Source: Endocalyx cinctus
Taxonomy: Eukaryota; Ascomycota; Sordariomycetes; Amphisphaeriales; Apiosporaceae
Direction: 5' to 3'
Assembly: GCA_001600455.1 (NCBI GenBank)
Contig: BCKC01000003.1
Coordinates: 62,001-126,000, forward strand
Length of the DNA: 64,000 bases
The translations under genes and the position numbers were made by a program. The notes under the pieces are model-generated. The model was given only the letters and a program-made list of their open reading frames with translations, did not search any database and was not told the origin of the DNA. This document shows, piece after piece, positions 35,118 to 48,255 of this stretch; the first letter of the stretch is position 1; the number at the start of each line of letters is the position of its first letter.

Positions 35118-37524
35118 TTGATATTATGAAAATGAGAAAAAAATTATATATATATATTTTTTTGGTGTTTTTTAAATTTACTAAAACCCCCCTTTTCGAA
35201 AAAAAGTAGGGTATTTGCTTAAAAAAAAAAAAGAAAAAGAGTGAAATGGAAGTTTAGTTTCTTAGTGAGCGAAAGAGTGAAACGAAAGCGGGATGTATAA
35301 TCGACCCAGTGTGTTCAGAAAAAAGTTCGTGGGTGTGATGAGAGAGATAAGACATTCATATTCTCGTGTGAGTCGGATAAAGAGGCTATCTGAGTCAAAG
35401 AAATACGCTGGTTTTCCTTGAGGGCGAGAACAAGAAGACTGCGAGCCGGCTGGGTCACGATAGACAATGGTAGAATAGAGGAGATGGATCTGTAGCGAGA
35501 TCTGTAGGAGGTGTAACAAAGGGTAGAAATAAAGAAAGACGAGGCTTAAAATTAAAGTTAGGGATATGATGAGCTGGGTCCTGCCAGATCTAGAAGTGAT
35601 GATCTGTTTTGACGATCATCAAACGAAGAGGAGAAATAGAAGAAGTGAAGAGAAAAAAAGTGTAAGTTTAAAAGAGGAGAAAAGAGGGAGGAAAAAGTAG
35701 ATGTCACGCATGAAGACGATATAGCTACATTTTTAGCTGTGGGTGATTGCACCGATCTCTGTCTATCCGTTTGTCTTGTCTCACGGCCGCATTACCGGTC
35801 TAGTGTAACCCATGACGAGGAGAACAAGCATAATGGCAAGGTCACAACGATGAGTGTTCAAGCAGAAGAGGATGGTTTGGAATTTTTAAGATTGGGGACC
35901 CGGAAGAGACCAAAGAGGTCAAGCGATAATAACGAATCAAGTCATGTCGAACGATACTCATCCGGTAATATGGATATATAGCAAGACTCATAAGTGTATG
36001 ATTCGTATGGTAGTAGTACAAGGTGGAAAAAAGGGTTGGTTAAGCGCTGCTTGGAGATTAATCTTTTATTCATCTTTTCACGTTTCGAAGCGTCCGAGAA
36101 TGAAAGAGTCGAAGACGCGCGGTTGTTTATAATTGGTTATACCTCATTTCGCTTATTGGCGCTTAGGAACGCCGATAGCCAATCGCTAAGGCTCGGTTTG
36201 AAGTACCTGCGGCCCGATGCTATAGCGTCCCTACATATCCACTAAAAACGCTGGTTAACCCTGTAAAGTAAGCACCTAGACTGCCTAGATTAGATATAGT
36301 ACAGTACGGAGTACGGAGTGCTGTGCGGTATATTACTGTTTCTATAGGTACGTAGATACCTATACATACCTAAGCAGTAGGTATGGATATGAATGCCATA
36401 CGTAGCAGATATGCTGATATGTTACGTAGAAAGATAATAGAGATTGATAATAAACGACGAATTAGATATCTTCTTTTACATTATCTGAGTACTTAAGTAT
36501 CTAATGTACCAAAAATAAAGGTTTGAAGAGAAGCGCCCGTGTTTATTTTCGGTTCTCGACTACTTGATTTCTCAAGAAGAAGAAATTATGAATCAATAGA
36601 ATTAGTACGGAGTATACAACGCGAATTATTTGAATTATTCTTATCACCGTCACTTTTCACCATAAAGACTAAATACCCAACGAATAAAAAGTCGAACAAA
36701 GAGAAAAGATGTACGCTTCTGTCTTTATTCTTTATCGATATTGACCTAGGTAACCTAGGTACATATGGTATGTCAATGATACGGCCTGCATATTTGTTTT
36801 GTACACCAACCGAAACCGACCAAATGGACGGCCAAATTAGAAGCGACCGAAATCACATTTACGTCCTTGGAATTAAAGACAAAACTTCAGCCCCCAAACC
36901 CATCCCTTTCATCTTCTTCACTTTAATTATCTAGCTTCGGTATTTTAGCTTCGGCCATAATCGTCCTAACTTTATCTATCCGTTCTACGCGCGGAAACTC
37001 GGTATCCGGTGAAGCGCTTTAGAGGAGCGGGTGAAGATAATTTTACCTCCGTTAGGGTTATGCAGCGCCTGCATGCATCGCCTCCACCACCTTTATCATA
37101 ATACCATATTATTATCATTTCAAATGTACAAGACGAACGTACCATGAGATCTCTCTTTAGGTCTCCACTGTCAGGATACCTGAGTACGTCGTCAGGTACG
37201 AATATCATTTATTTCGTTCGAGCTGATGGATTGATCTTGACCGGGAAGAGGGGCAGCTCTGAGGGGTTAAAAAGTTGTTTCAGTTTCAGGTTTATCGCTC
37301 CGCTCTGTATGGCGTCGGGAAAAGTGGGAATAACGCCTTTTTTTTTTTTTTTTTATCTGTTTCTATGTACATCAAATATATATACCTACATCACCACCAA
37401 AAGAAGGGGGGTCGAAATTGATTACGAAGTAAATCGATCTAAGATTCCTTTCCCTGCCGCTGATCGATGACCGCGGGTAAGATGACGCGTCCACGCGTGT
37501 ATATATGTATATGTATATATACCT
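35118..37524. other. 2.4-kb AT-rich spacer
   Basis: No gene supported. It carries two TACGGAGTA copies (36305-36313, overlapped by a near-copy, and 36606-36614) and TAGGTA-like words (36345-36390, 36748-36763). A stretch at 36150-36200 shows imperfect inverted repeats. Open frames at 35739, 35994 and 36539 look random. Confidence 0.5.
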
Positions 37525-39532
37525 TTAATTAGCGTCTTCTCCCATATAATTCTCCCGCTTCCTTTTCCGACTGAACAGATCGCGAATCTCGTCCCTAAAT
37601 CGGGATGGGGGTTCGGTAAACGACGCTTCGTAAGCGTCGATAGCCGGCTTCTCCCAGACGAGGTCGGCCTCGAGGGGCTTGACGAACTTGGTCCTCTTCA
37701 CGAGCTTGTAGGTCGTGTAGGTGACGAAAGCGATCATGGCCATGGTGTAGAAGAAGAAGAAATCCAAGGTAGACCAGCGTCCGGGAACGAAGACCGAGTA
37801 CCCGAAGATACCCTCGATAATGACCATCCACACGAGCCCGATGTAACCGCACCAGGGTTGGAAGTATCCGTAGTAGGGAAACGTCTTCCGGTCTAGACCC
37901 TGCGCTTTACACGCGTTGTAGAAGAAGATGAAGGTTAAGCTCATAAATATGTAGTTACTATTGACATAAGAGTTACGTTAGCACATATACCCTTTTTCAT
38001 TCTCTCTCTTTTTTTTTTCCCTTCCTAGGAGAAATAAGGAGAAAAAAGGTTAGATTGATTTCATCCTGTACTTACATCATCTGCGCGCCCTGCGTCAAAG
38101 TCGCGAGCCAAGTCACCACCTTAGCCGTATTTGACGAGACTTGCAAGAGCGACAAGAAGGGGAAGATCATTGTGAGGGCGAAAGCGTAGACGGGGATACC
38201 GCTCTTGTTGGTCCTCATGAAGATCTTGGGCGCCTGGCCGTCGCACGCGAGGCTGTAGAGGGAGCGCATGGCGCAGTAGGTATAGGCGTTCCCGGCGCTG
38301 AAGATGGACGTCACGAGCAGCGCGTTCACCACGTGCGGCAGGGCCGAGATGCCGAGGTTCTGCATCGCGATCACGTAAGGGGAGCCGTCGGCCGTGCCCG
38401 TGTTCGCGCCCAGCTTGGGGTCCGTGTAAGGCAGCACGATCCCCACGCACGTCGCCCCGCCGATGAAGAAGACGGCGAATCGCCAGTAGACCGTCTTGAA
38501 CCCGTTCTTGAGGTAGACGCGCGGTCGCGACGCCTCGCCCGCCACCATCGCGAGGTACTCGGGCCCCACCACCGTGAACCCGGCCGAGAAGATGGCCGCC
38601 AGAAACCCTTCGAACCGTCCGAGCGCCCCTTTGTGGATATACTCGGCGAACGAGCCCGGGTTCGCCCAGTATCGGAACCCGTACGCGTCGTGCTGCGGGT
38701 TGCCGCCCGACATGGTAATCAAGGTGAAGAAGAAGAGGATGACGATGAGTAATAATTTACCGCTCGACAGCCAGAATTCGGCTTCGCTGCAGATCGGAGA
38801 AGTGCGGGGTTAGCGGGTGGCGATGCTTACATCAGAGCCAAATTAACAAAGCCGGTAAGACGCGGTCAAAAATGCATTTTTATACGAAAGTGCACTTTTG
38901 TGAACTTCGCGTCGTACGTTTCCCCTTCCCCATAGCTCATAGTTTAAAAAAAAAAAAAAAGGAAAAACTCACCCGTAGTATTTTACAGCTAGCAGATTAA
39001 TAACAGCGTAGAGGAAGATGGTAACGAGACATACGGCCACGGCAGGTATATCGTCCCTCCAAAACGTGAGCACTAGGTTCAAAGCGGAAATCTCAAAGGG
39101 GATTAAGGTAGCTTCGTAGAGGAAGAAGTTCCAGCCGGCGCAGAAGCCGGCGGCCTCGTCGACCCACTTGCCGGCGAAGCGGATGAAGGAGCCCGAGATG
39201 GGCATGTACGTGGCCATCTCGGCCATCGAGTTGTTCACGAGCGCCACCATGATGGCGTAGATGGTATAACCTAAGAACAAGCTCCCCGGTCCGCCTTTTT
39301 CGAGCCCGCCGCCGATGCTCACGAAGAGGGCCGTCCCGATGCTACCTCCCACCGCGATCAGCTGCAGTTGCCGGTTCGACAGGTGTCGGTGCAGCTGATC
39401 TTTGCCGACCATGCCGTGAGCGATTTCCCCTCCGTACGGGGCTCCGTCGCCGTCGGATGAGTTGGCCGCTTTCTTCTCGGCGTACTCGGCGCTGTCGCCG
39501 GAACCGGTCGCGGTCGTCTGCTTTTTCTCCAT
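37525..39532 (-). CDS. Amino acid permease (APC superfamily, fungal YAT type)
   Basis: A plasma-membrane amino acid/H+ symporter of 567 residues in three exons: 39532-38973, 38786-38076 and 37957-37525, all in phase. After a cytosolic N-terminus (about 55 residues) comes the family signature QLQLIAVGGSIGTALFVSIG, then GPGSL, MAEMATYMPISGSF and SAGFTVVGPEYLAMVAGEASRPR, and about twelve membrane segments. The C-terminal tail (about 55 residues) is charged (RDLFSRKRKRE). The closest named groups are general and proline-type permeases; the substrate is not certain. The upstream region holds GATA-type sites (see 40133-40157), which would fit nitrogen control. Confidence 0.92.
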
Positions 39533-40132
39533 CGTGACCGTCTTTTGCTTTTTCTTGTTTACAATCTCGGTTCCTCGGCGAGAGGGCGATTGCTGGTCTG
39601 AATTGGTACGCGAAAAAAACGTGCTGAACCCGGTAGCATTATATTGTATTATTAATAAAGAAAGAAACGTGATGAACGTTGTTAATACGCGAAACCTGTT
39701 ATCCTTCTTCCGTCTCCGACATAAACCAACGGTCCGGGCGAGGCCAATTGAGTATATATATAAAGGGGTTGAAAAAAAAAAGAAAAAAAAAAAAGAAAGA
39801 TTAGGGAAAAGAAAAGGGAAAAGCCCGAATTAAAGTTGCAACAGTCAGATCGAGTTTACTTTCTCTAATCTGACCTTGCATACGTAGGAATGTTTTTAAA
39901 CTGGGGTTCTTAAACAAGGGTACTATAGAGTTTTCCCTGCCAGGATGCAGGAATACCTCAAGAGGAGAATTTCTTGATCCTTTTGATTCGTTTACCCTTG
40001 TTCCCGCTCCCCTTCTCATTTCACTCACCTATCCGCCTGGCTATCTGTATCTCAGTGAGCTAAGTTCAGCCGTTTGGAATCGTTTCCGTCGGAGGGTAGG
40101 GTCGAGTACGCGCTGAGCTGAGTATATATAAT

Positions 40133-40157
40133 AGATAAGATGGTCAATATCTGATAA
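40133..40157 (+). promoter_or_regulatory. Pair of GATA-factor-type sites upstream of the permease
   Basis: AGATAAG (40133-40139) and TGATAA (40152-40157) lie about 600 bp upstream of the permease ATG, with another (AGATAG on the minus strand) near 40041. They match HGATAR sites bound by AreA/NIT2-type regulators. Such 6-mers are common by chance, so this is weak. Confidence 0.25.
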
Positions 40158-41160
40158 AACATTGGATAAGTAGAATTAATATTCACTCAATTCGGATAAA
40201 ATTCATATGGTATTTCTTTTCGTCCGAACAACTCGATATTTCAGAATTCTGACGTAGTGGAGAAGAGGGAGGGGAGGGAGACCATGATACAGTACATCGG
40301 TCTTACTTCGTACGTAAGTGAATACCTAGGTACAGTATTACGGAGTACAGAGCACAGCGTATGCGGAGTGATGCACCCAAGTATACCAAGCATTATAGTT
40401 TGTCTTGGACATAATGATATCCTAGTTGATTATTTATTGAATCCCATATAAGTGGTTAAAAATGATATGGATGTATTTATTTTTTTTTAACACTAAAGGA
40501 TTTCTTTACATAGATCGCCGAATGATTTACTTGTTTCAGCGTAGGGTTTTTGGTATCGGTAGGAAAAGGGTTTTTGGGCCGACCTATCCATACCCATTTA
40601 ACGTACGGGCCGACCGACGAAGGATGGAATTGATGGTGAACGAGTATAACCAAAAATGTTAATACCAAAGTCAACGATAGCGTACTAATTAATAGTATTA
40701 TTGTTTACACGTAGTTTACATGTAAATTTGGGATTTATTAATAGGTATTTATCTTATTTTGAATATACGGAGTACGTATGTGTATATCACAATTCCATTT
40801 TTACCGCGGTGCAGTATGCCATTCTCGTTTATCGAAATGAACTATTCATAATTGATCATGATGTTATACGTATACACTACAATACGCGTACGATAGAAAT
40901 CCGTGGTAAGGCGGCTCAGCTTCAAAGAAGACTCGCTTCAAAGAAGACTCGGTGCAAGCACAATTGGGTCAGATAACAAAATATGAACATTAAAAGGACC
41001 CTTTCTGTCTCTCGTGGTTGTACACGGTAGTAGCGTAGATATCAAGCTGGCTTATCTCCACGCAGACGTCATAGTCAGTCTTGGTCGCGTGTCCACATTA
41101 TATAGCAATTATATAGCAATTATATAGCATACATGGATCCATGGATAATACGGTAGTAGT

Positions 41161-41200
41161 GGACCTACCTAGGTACCTAGGTAGGTAGGTATACTAGGTA
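41161..41200. repeat. TAGGTACC-type repeat cluster
   Basis: Consecutive CCTACCTAGGTACCTAGG and GTAGGTAGGTAT units of the family described at 5652-5764. Confidence 0.65.
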
Positions 41201-41391
41201 TATACCACAAGAAATTCAGATTACGAGAAAGAATGAGAGGATGAAAATTCGATTGAAAGCGTGGGGTACTCCACAATTACGTACATATACATATACGGAT
41301 GCAAGTACAAGTAGGTACTAACAGTATAAAAGTGAAACAGTGTGGATTTGAGATAATGTCGGTACCTTGTCTGCTTGTGTAGAGAGTAGAG

Positions 41392-41423
<32 letters not shown>

Positions 41424-42964
41424 CACGGTACTCGGCAACGGTACAAACCTCTCAGCTTCCATCCTTTCTCGACCTTTCTCCTTTTCTCTTCATCTTTCAA
41501 CATTCCCATATCGATTCTTTTTTCTATTTCTGGTCAATCGACGAAAGGAAACCTTAAAGTTTATATGTATGTCATTATAGATTAGTATCAATTTAAGGTA
41601 GTGTATATCCTATATAAATAGATCTCATCTTACCCTACGGTTGACATAGTTAATATAGTTGATACGACGCCGCATCTGCATCTAAGTACGTATCTCGGTA
41701 TGTATACTACAGTAATACCCGTACCGTACCGGTCCACCCAAGAGAAAAAAAAAACAATTCTCGCCTGTCTCGCGGCGGTACGTCCGATTGGCGCTGTAAC
41801 CAACCATCGTTCAATCAAGAATAATCTATTATCTGTCCCACGGGGACGGGACGGCAAGATTATTTGGATACTTATCTAGCGCTAAGTCGATTTCCATTTT
41901 TTTCTTGTTCTTTTTCTTTTTATCTAGTGAAAGTAATTATACTCCGTGCGGAATACTAAAGAATGAATTCAAGAATTGAAGGGGAAGAAAAAAGAGAAGA
42001 AAAAAGAGGGAGCAAGCCTCGGCATGCGCCACTAAGCTATATCCACTCTATTATGCAGCTTTTGGCCCAATCAACTCACCGAAGGAGTGCTGGGTCACAA
42101 AACTTACATAGTACATTTGAATTGAAATTTGAATACGGAGTATATCGTGCTATCGTTGTCATATCCGTTGTATCAGCGTCGATCACATACGGAAATATGG
42201 TGCCGCGGTAGTCGGGGTTCGGCGGTATGCAATTATATGTCTAAGTACTTAAGTAAGTACTTAGTGTACTGGAGTGGTGTAAAGACCGGTTCTCTATGTA
42301 CATATACACCGAGAATCACCTTTGTTCCTCTATGGCCCTGAAAAATCTAACTTAAAACATTTTCTTTATAGACCGGCGCACGATGGAATTTACGGCGATA
42401 TTCCTCCGGTTACGAACCGGCTCCGAATAGAGTACGGAGATTGTCCAATGAATGGAGTTTTCTACTCTTTATCTCCATAACCGTTATACCCCTCGAGCTA
42501 GAGTTCTACATTGTATAGTATCAGACTGTGTACTACGTATAATATAATAAATAGTAAGAGCTTGTCATTACTGGTAACATCTATTTGACGAAAAGTGCTA
42601 TGATATATGAATCGCATCGAAGGGTACGAGCATAAGATTATATTACACATTTCATTTATTATTTGTTACTATGAAATGGAATAAAAGAGTAAAAATAAGT
42701 CAGTTTTAATGGTGCCGTATCAAACCCGCACACGGACTATTTCAACCGTCACTTAGCGGTCTGGAAGAGACTAGCTTTTCTTGGCGGTATTGAATCAACA
42801 GTTAAAAGGGATGGATATATCCATATACATATAAATGACTCGACCTACTTGTACTTGACCAATCCTCGAATTCTTCTTTGAGTTACGCACGCAGATACCT
42901 AGAAACAACCTAAGCAGCCCTAAATCCAGCCCTATCTATCAGTATTGGAGAAGCAACCACGAAC

Positions 42965-43930
42965 ATGGCGGCCACGCCCAAGCGCATTTTCATGACCGGT
43001 GCCAGCGGATACATCGGATCTCGAATCATCGCGTTCGCCAAAGCCGGCGGACCCGTCGACATCTACGGGCTCTCCCGGACACCCGTCAGCGACGCTAAGC
43101 TCGAATCGCTCGGGGCGCGTCCCGTGCGCGGCGACCTCGCCTCCGTCGACGTGATCCGACGGGAAGCCGCCCTGGCCGACCTCGTCCTCCACCTGGCCGA
43201 TTCTTGGACCTTCGTCAACGACTACTCCGAGGTCATCGAGACGGACGGGGCCGTCGTCGACGCCGTCGCCGCCGCGTTCGCGGGCCACCCCGAGAAGAAG
43301 CTGCTCGTCACCTCGGGCACCGTCGTCGTCGAGCCCGATCCCGACGACGCCGAGACGGCCGAGGACGCGCCGTACCAGGAGAGCTCGCTGAACCGCCGGA
43401 ACGAGTCCGAGAGCTACGCCGTCGGCTTGGCGAAGCGGGGCGTCAACGTGACTTGCGTCAGATTACCGCCCTACGTATACGGTCGCGGCGGGAGCGGCCT
43501 CCGGCTCTTTATGTCGACCTTCGCCGAGGCCGGAGAGGTCGCGTACGTCGGTACCGGCGCTAATTGCGTCTCGGCCGTCCACGTCGACGACGCCGCGAGG
43601 TTGTACTTGCTCGCGGCCGAGAAGTCCAAGGCTGGAGACGTATTTAACGCGACGGGCTCAACGGACGTGACGGTTCGCCAACTAACGGAGGCGATGGCGA
43701 AGGTTTTGGAGGTGCCTCTGAAGAATCGAGAGGTCGAGGAGGTGCGGAAACTCGGTCCGTACGGCCCGCTCCTCGCCGTGTTCCTGTCGATGAGAAACCG
43801 CGCCTCGAGCGCGAAGGCGAGAAAAGAATTAGGCTGGGAACCGCGGGAGATCGGCATCTTGGATGATATCAAGACGGGTTCGTATGTAGCCGTTGCTAAA
43901 GCACTGCGTGAGAAATCTGCTCAGGTCTAA
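42965..43930 (+). CDS. Atypical short-chain dehydrogenase/reductase (NAD-dependent epimerase family)
   Basis: A single-exon gene of 321 residues with an N-terminal Rossmann fold: TGASGYIGSRI (glycine-rich NAD(P) motif, about residues 11-21), then GDLAS and the SGTVVVEPD strand. The motif NRRNESESYAVGLAKRGV takes the position of the classical YxxxK site, but the Lys is six rather than four residues after the Tyr. This is a trait of the atypical SDR_a5 branch, whose members often lack the catalytic pair. Later motifs VRLPPYVYGRGG and SAVHVDDAARLYLLA fit that branch. Cytosolic. The substrate is unknown. It is strongly GC-rich, so a 119-codon frame on the same strand and one on the other strand are shadows. 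Confidence 0.85.
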   Translation: MAATPKRIFMTGASGYIGSRIIAFAKAGGPVDIYGLSRTPVSDAKLESLGARPVRGDLASVDVIRREAALADLVLHLADSWTFVNDYSEVIETDGAVVDAVAAAFAGHPEKKLLVTSGTVVVEPDPDDAETAEDAPYQESSLNRRNESESYAVGLAKRGVNVTCVRLPPYVYGRGGSGLRLFMSTFAEAGEVAYVGTGANCVSAVHVDDAARLYLLAAEKSKAGDVFNATGSTDVTVRQLTEAMAKVLEVPLKNREVEEVRKLGPYGPLLAVFLSMRNRASSAKARKELGWEPREIGILDDIKTGSYVAVAKALREKSAQV

Positions 43931-44303
43931 TCTTGCGCTTGTGATTTTTGCTGTTCATCGTCGCATTGATCCTCTGTTGCCAGGAGTGGCGTTGCATATA
44001 TTCTAGAAACTGGTACGATGATAAAATAGGAATTACTATATCTTTAAAATTCATCGTTATTCAATTGCACTAAAGACATGGAGGCTATGTAAGATATCCA
44101 GTCACCGCTAGATGGGTACATAGAACTTTCGGCTCCTTTTTACCCAAATTTTCTAAAATGAGAACTTATACTAGACCTCAAGTAAGGCCAATGAAATAGT
44201 CTCGAAAATAAATCGGAATCAACTAAAATTAATGACCTGGTCGCTCCCCTTGGTTTTGCCATTTCACAGTCACTACAGTTTCGTATCTCCCGTGTCATAC
44301 AAT
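43931..44303. other. Convergent spacer
   Basis: 3' regions of two genes that face each other; nothing else is seen. Confidence 0.5.
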
Positions 44304-47300
44304 TCAGAGCCCGGGTAAAGTGGTAAATAAGTCATAACCCTCGTTTTCTCTCGCATCATCGAATCCAAACCCATCTTCAAAATCGAACTGCAACATATCA
44401 TTGTCAGTTCTTTCTCCTACGGCAGATACATCAGCTGCAAGCTCCCTAGCAATCTGTGGAGTGATAACTTGAAACGGCGCAAAGCTCTCTTGCGGGGAAC
44501 TAAGCACTGCTGCTTCTGTTAATATTCCAGCATCACCATCGGGCAGCGTGCTCGGAGTAGCTTCTGTTTGATCGGTTCTGCTATTGTTAACCTCACCGCT
44601 AGAATTATCGAGCGTTGACGGGGTTTGCGAGCTGAAACCAGCAGAAGAATACGTTGTCGATGATGACGACCGGGCTTGTCGCCACTCCTCGTTCAAGAGG
44701 ACGAGTGCGCTTCTTATCACCTCCTCAAGACATATGGCTTCGCTTCCTCCGTCATATTCTTGCCCGTTGGGGGATGGTTTCAATCCGCTTTCGCGAAGAT
44801 TGCGTGCTATCATGGCAGGACCGTGGGCTTGTATGTATTCGCGCAACATGCAAGCGACCTCTGACAGATCAGAGTCCATGTAAGGTGATATTGGGCGCTT
44901 TATATCTGGGAATAGGATATCCCATATAACAAACCAATTTTCTGCTTCGGATAGACCTGGCTTGGACTTGCGCGTTAGTTTTCTCCGTTGCGAGTGCGAA
45001 ATTCCCTCTAGCTTGGATGAAAGAGATCGAGTACAATTTCTCTGCTCAACATGGATCATATGGGTTTCCTCGTCTTCAAAGATCACAAAGCAATATTCGC
45101 AGTAGAAAATTGGCGTATGCTTTCTATCTAAGTGTTGTTTCACCCTAGAAATTTTCAGAAGCTTCTTAGGAAAACAATTTCGGTGCTTGTCAGGGTCGAG
45201 TTTCCAGAACGGACAAGCAAGAAATTTATGTTCAGCTTCTCGGTCTTGAAGTTTTCTCCTCTGTGACTTTCTGTTGAGCTCATCCTCATCTGAGTCATCG
45301 CCACTTCTTTCGGGGCACAGCCTCTTGTTAATTGTACGCCTCCCTTGTCCTGATGAGCAAAGATTTTGAGGGTTGCTACTGTTGTTGCTATGCCGATTCA
45401 CGGAATTAGTCGTGCTTGAACTTTCGACTCCTCTCGTGGTGGTAGTATTGACAATAGCATGGCCCGCTCCTGTGCTAAAGTCTGCACTATATCTCGCCTG
45501 CCATCTCGTTCGGTAGTCTGAAAATAGGCGGCTAGCAATCATGCTGGCCATGGGTAAATAAACATCATCCATGGTATATGAATCTTCATCTGATGACATC
45601 GAAATCATATCCGAATCAATTGTTTCTTCTATTTCACTTTTTGAAGTTACTGATTCTGAGTGAGAACTTTTTTCACTATCGGAGTTACCTCGTGCCACCG
45701 GAAGATATTTGGTTGGCTTAAGATCAAGTAACGTTGAATTCTCGTACAGAAGCGGATTTTTAACATCTTCATGGCGGAAAGGTCTCGTGTTGAATTTTGG
45801 ACACTGTTTAATGATGTGTCGATATCGGCGTGAGCCATCGGACAATGCGTAAAATGCTCTCATCAATAATTTCAGAGAACTTGTGCAATTGCATGGGTAC
45901 AAAGAATGGTTGCCATTATCGCTGTTGCCGGTAGAATTTGGATGCCATGTAAAAACCAGGAATTCGCCGTCATATCTAATTACTTTTAGACCGTTTTCCT
46001 CGAATCGAGAAATAGACGAAAGTTGTGACCTCGACGATGGTTTGAGAAGATTAATAAGAAATTCTCGATGTACTTCCACCCCATCCTACTCTAGCGACTC
46101 ACAGGGCATCGTTGGAAATCCACGGGAAATTACGGGTCGAACAACCCTCTTTAGGGCATCCCACGTGAATATACTATTTACCTCTGATGGTTGGTGAACA
46201 GACTCCATGCAAGTTTCGATAATCCAACAATATGAACTGGTATTATCAGAAAACAGAGTTTTAGGTGATTTTTCCTGTCTTAAGGAAGAAGTGCAATAGC
46301 TAGGAGATGAGCACGATGGTTGCAAAGCGGACGTCAACCAAGCCAGTTGCTCACCTTCCTGTACAATGAAAAAAGCAGGCCCGGTGACCTGTACGGACAA
46401 AAAGCCGTCGTTTATCAAAGCGTCGATCTTGATATTTTGCGATACATGTACTGCTCGTATGTGAGTATGAATTGGGACTGATGTATAATAATATAATAGG
46501 GGTAAGCTACTGGGCATGCATACCAGTTGACCGGTTTCTTGGCGTGTGTCCCGTAACATCTTCGAGAACTTGTAACAATTCTGGGCCGCCAGTAACCCAA
46601 GTTTCTTTAATGAATTCCTCAACTGTCGTAATTTGTACCTTACTTGGGAATGAACATGTAGATACTAGAAGTTGTGATAAAGGTTGGTTTGAAGCAGATA
46701 CTCCAGGGTGCCTTTCCCAAATCCCAGACTTGAGTGCTTGCCAAGGGACGTGGAAGACAGCCGAAAAGATAGCTGGGTCTCGAAGTGGACCAAGTATTCT
46801 GCTGGGAAGGGCTGAAATAATCAAGTGCCTTATTTCATGAGCAACGGCACCCTCACAATTCTTGTGGAAACATGACTCTTTTAATAAGCTTGAAATTAGC
46901 CATCGAAGTCCCGTGCTGGCTTGAATAACCCGGAGACATGTTTGATAACGAGGAACAATTTTTTCCTCCTCGCTTTCGACACCTCCAAAGAATTCAGATA
47001 TATAAGGATCCTGAAATGCATGCTCGGATTTAGTTGCCCACATGTTCATTTTGTCAAGAACCGACATAGATCTTGGGTCATTTTGGAGAATCTCTGGATA
47101 TTCGTTACTTTCCATAGACGTCATAATTCGAAGCAAATTACTTATGTCTCTATTTATGGGAATTAGACACGCATTCAATTAGTTAACTTCTAGTTTATTT
47201 GATTGACGATCGACTTACTGAGAGTACCGATGAACAATATGCATCAATTGATGGTGTAGTCGAGATGAAGATTCAAGGCCAATGAAAATCGCAAATGTGT

Positions 47301-48255
47301 TTATAAAATATGGCATCGTGTCCAAAATTGGTATCAGATCTTTGCTTTCAACTTTGGATTTGAGTCTGAGCATGATGGTTCGACACAACTCTGGGATTAG
47401 CTCGATCGCGAGATTATAGATAGCGTTTATTAAAACAGGGTGCATATTTGGTGGCTTTGTAAAAGAATTTTCCCATTCGACAGCATTTGATGGGATAGAA
47501 TTATACTCCAGGTGATCTTGCCTCATTGTGGAACCATGAACACGATCGGTTAAGGCATGCCCGGATTTCTCGTGATCATGATTTTGCTCTGGTTTGATAT
47601 ATCTTGGGACTTTATCTGCATGATATGTGCTCTTTTCCCCCACTATATATCTCCCAGACTTCAGCATGGGAGAGTATTCAGTAGGGACCGTATCTATCGT
47701 GTTATTAATAAAAAAAATTAAATCCAAGTTTCATAAAGCGTGTACACATGCAGTGAACGCATATCAAACAAATTGAGATTTGCAAGAGATGATTTACCTT
47801 CGAGAGCCAGAATGTTTGTACTATCATTAATATAGTCAGAACTTTGAGATGATTTTTCTCGATCGACAGCCAGCTCTCCTGGCCGTACGCTAGACCGTCC
47901 ACTCTCCTCTGGAATGCCATCTCGGGTGTTTTCTGCCTGAGAAGCTCTTTTTTCCAAATCTTCAAGACGTCGTCTTATTTTTTTCCCTGATCACGGTTAG
48001 TTAATATTTAGTACTAGTTATTTGATTTGAGCCTGGAGAGATATATCTCTAAATTAATTAAGGACGGCTTGACGTACGATAATTGCGATGGACAATTCTA
48101 TTGTCCATACGTCTCTGCTCCGCTATATCTGATGTTTTATTCCATTGCGTTTCGTCACTAGACTGGATTGGCAACGGTTGGAGGTCTGTCGAGAAAGCGC
48201 CACTGCTAACCTGCTCGAGGGTATAAGGTTCTTTTGCTCGCAGGGTCATCTCCAT
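44304..48255 (-). pseudogene. bZIP-like / C2H2-like fungal regulator interrupted by one TAG
   Basis: Five exons (48255-48078, 47986-47798, 47693-47219, 47149-46524, 46477-44304) join in phase to 1213 codons, broken only by TAG at 46086-46088 (codon 620). Residues 49-74 form a bZIP basic region (RRMDNRIVHRNYR, restored across intron 1, then KKIRRRLEDLEKRA) without a long leucine zipper. The middle holds a fungal region with GPAFFIVQEGEQLAWL and W-x-x-L-x-x-x-x-x-P-V-I-x-x-G-F-P. In related proteins the latter continues into a GLE-x-x-type motif, exactly where the TAG stands. The C-terminal half has acidic and Ser-rich stretches and a Cys/His segment (ACPFWKLDPDKHRNC, ISRVKQHLDRKH, CEYCFVIFEDEETHMIHVEQRNC) like those of fungal C2H2-type proteins. 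Intron 4 is only 46 nt. If read through, it would be a nuclear DNA-binding protein. Both halves keep coding character, so the lesion is recent, an error or suppressed. Confidence 0.7.

Larger units (their letters stand above)
39533..42964. other. 3.4-kb AT-rich spacer rich in short repeats
   Basis: Holds the permease promoter on the left and the dehydrogenase promoter on the right. It contains three exact TACGGAGTA copies (40339, 40766, 42134) and near-copies (41940, 42433), TAGGTA clusters (41161-41200, 42240-42265), a GTAGATA microsatellite (41380-41423), a tandem TTATATAGCAA repeat (41098-41128) and a two-copy CTTCAAAGAAGACTCG repeat (40919-40951). No gene is supported. Confidence 0.55.

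Noticed and set aside
46088..46183. A 96-nt in-phase intron that would remove the TAG at 46086
   Set aside because: It would delete the conserved W...PVI..GFP block, so the stop is better read as a true lesion; RNA could still overturn this.
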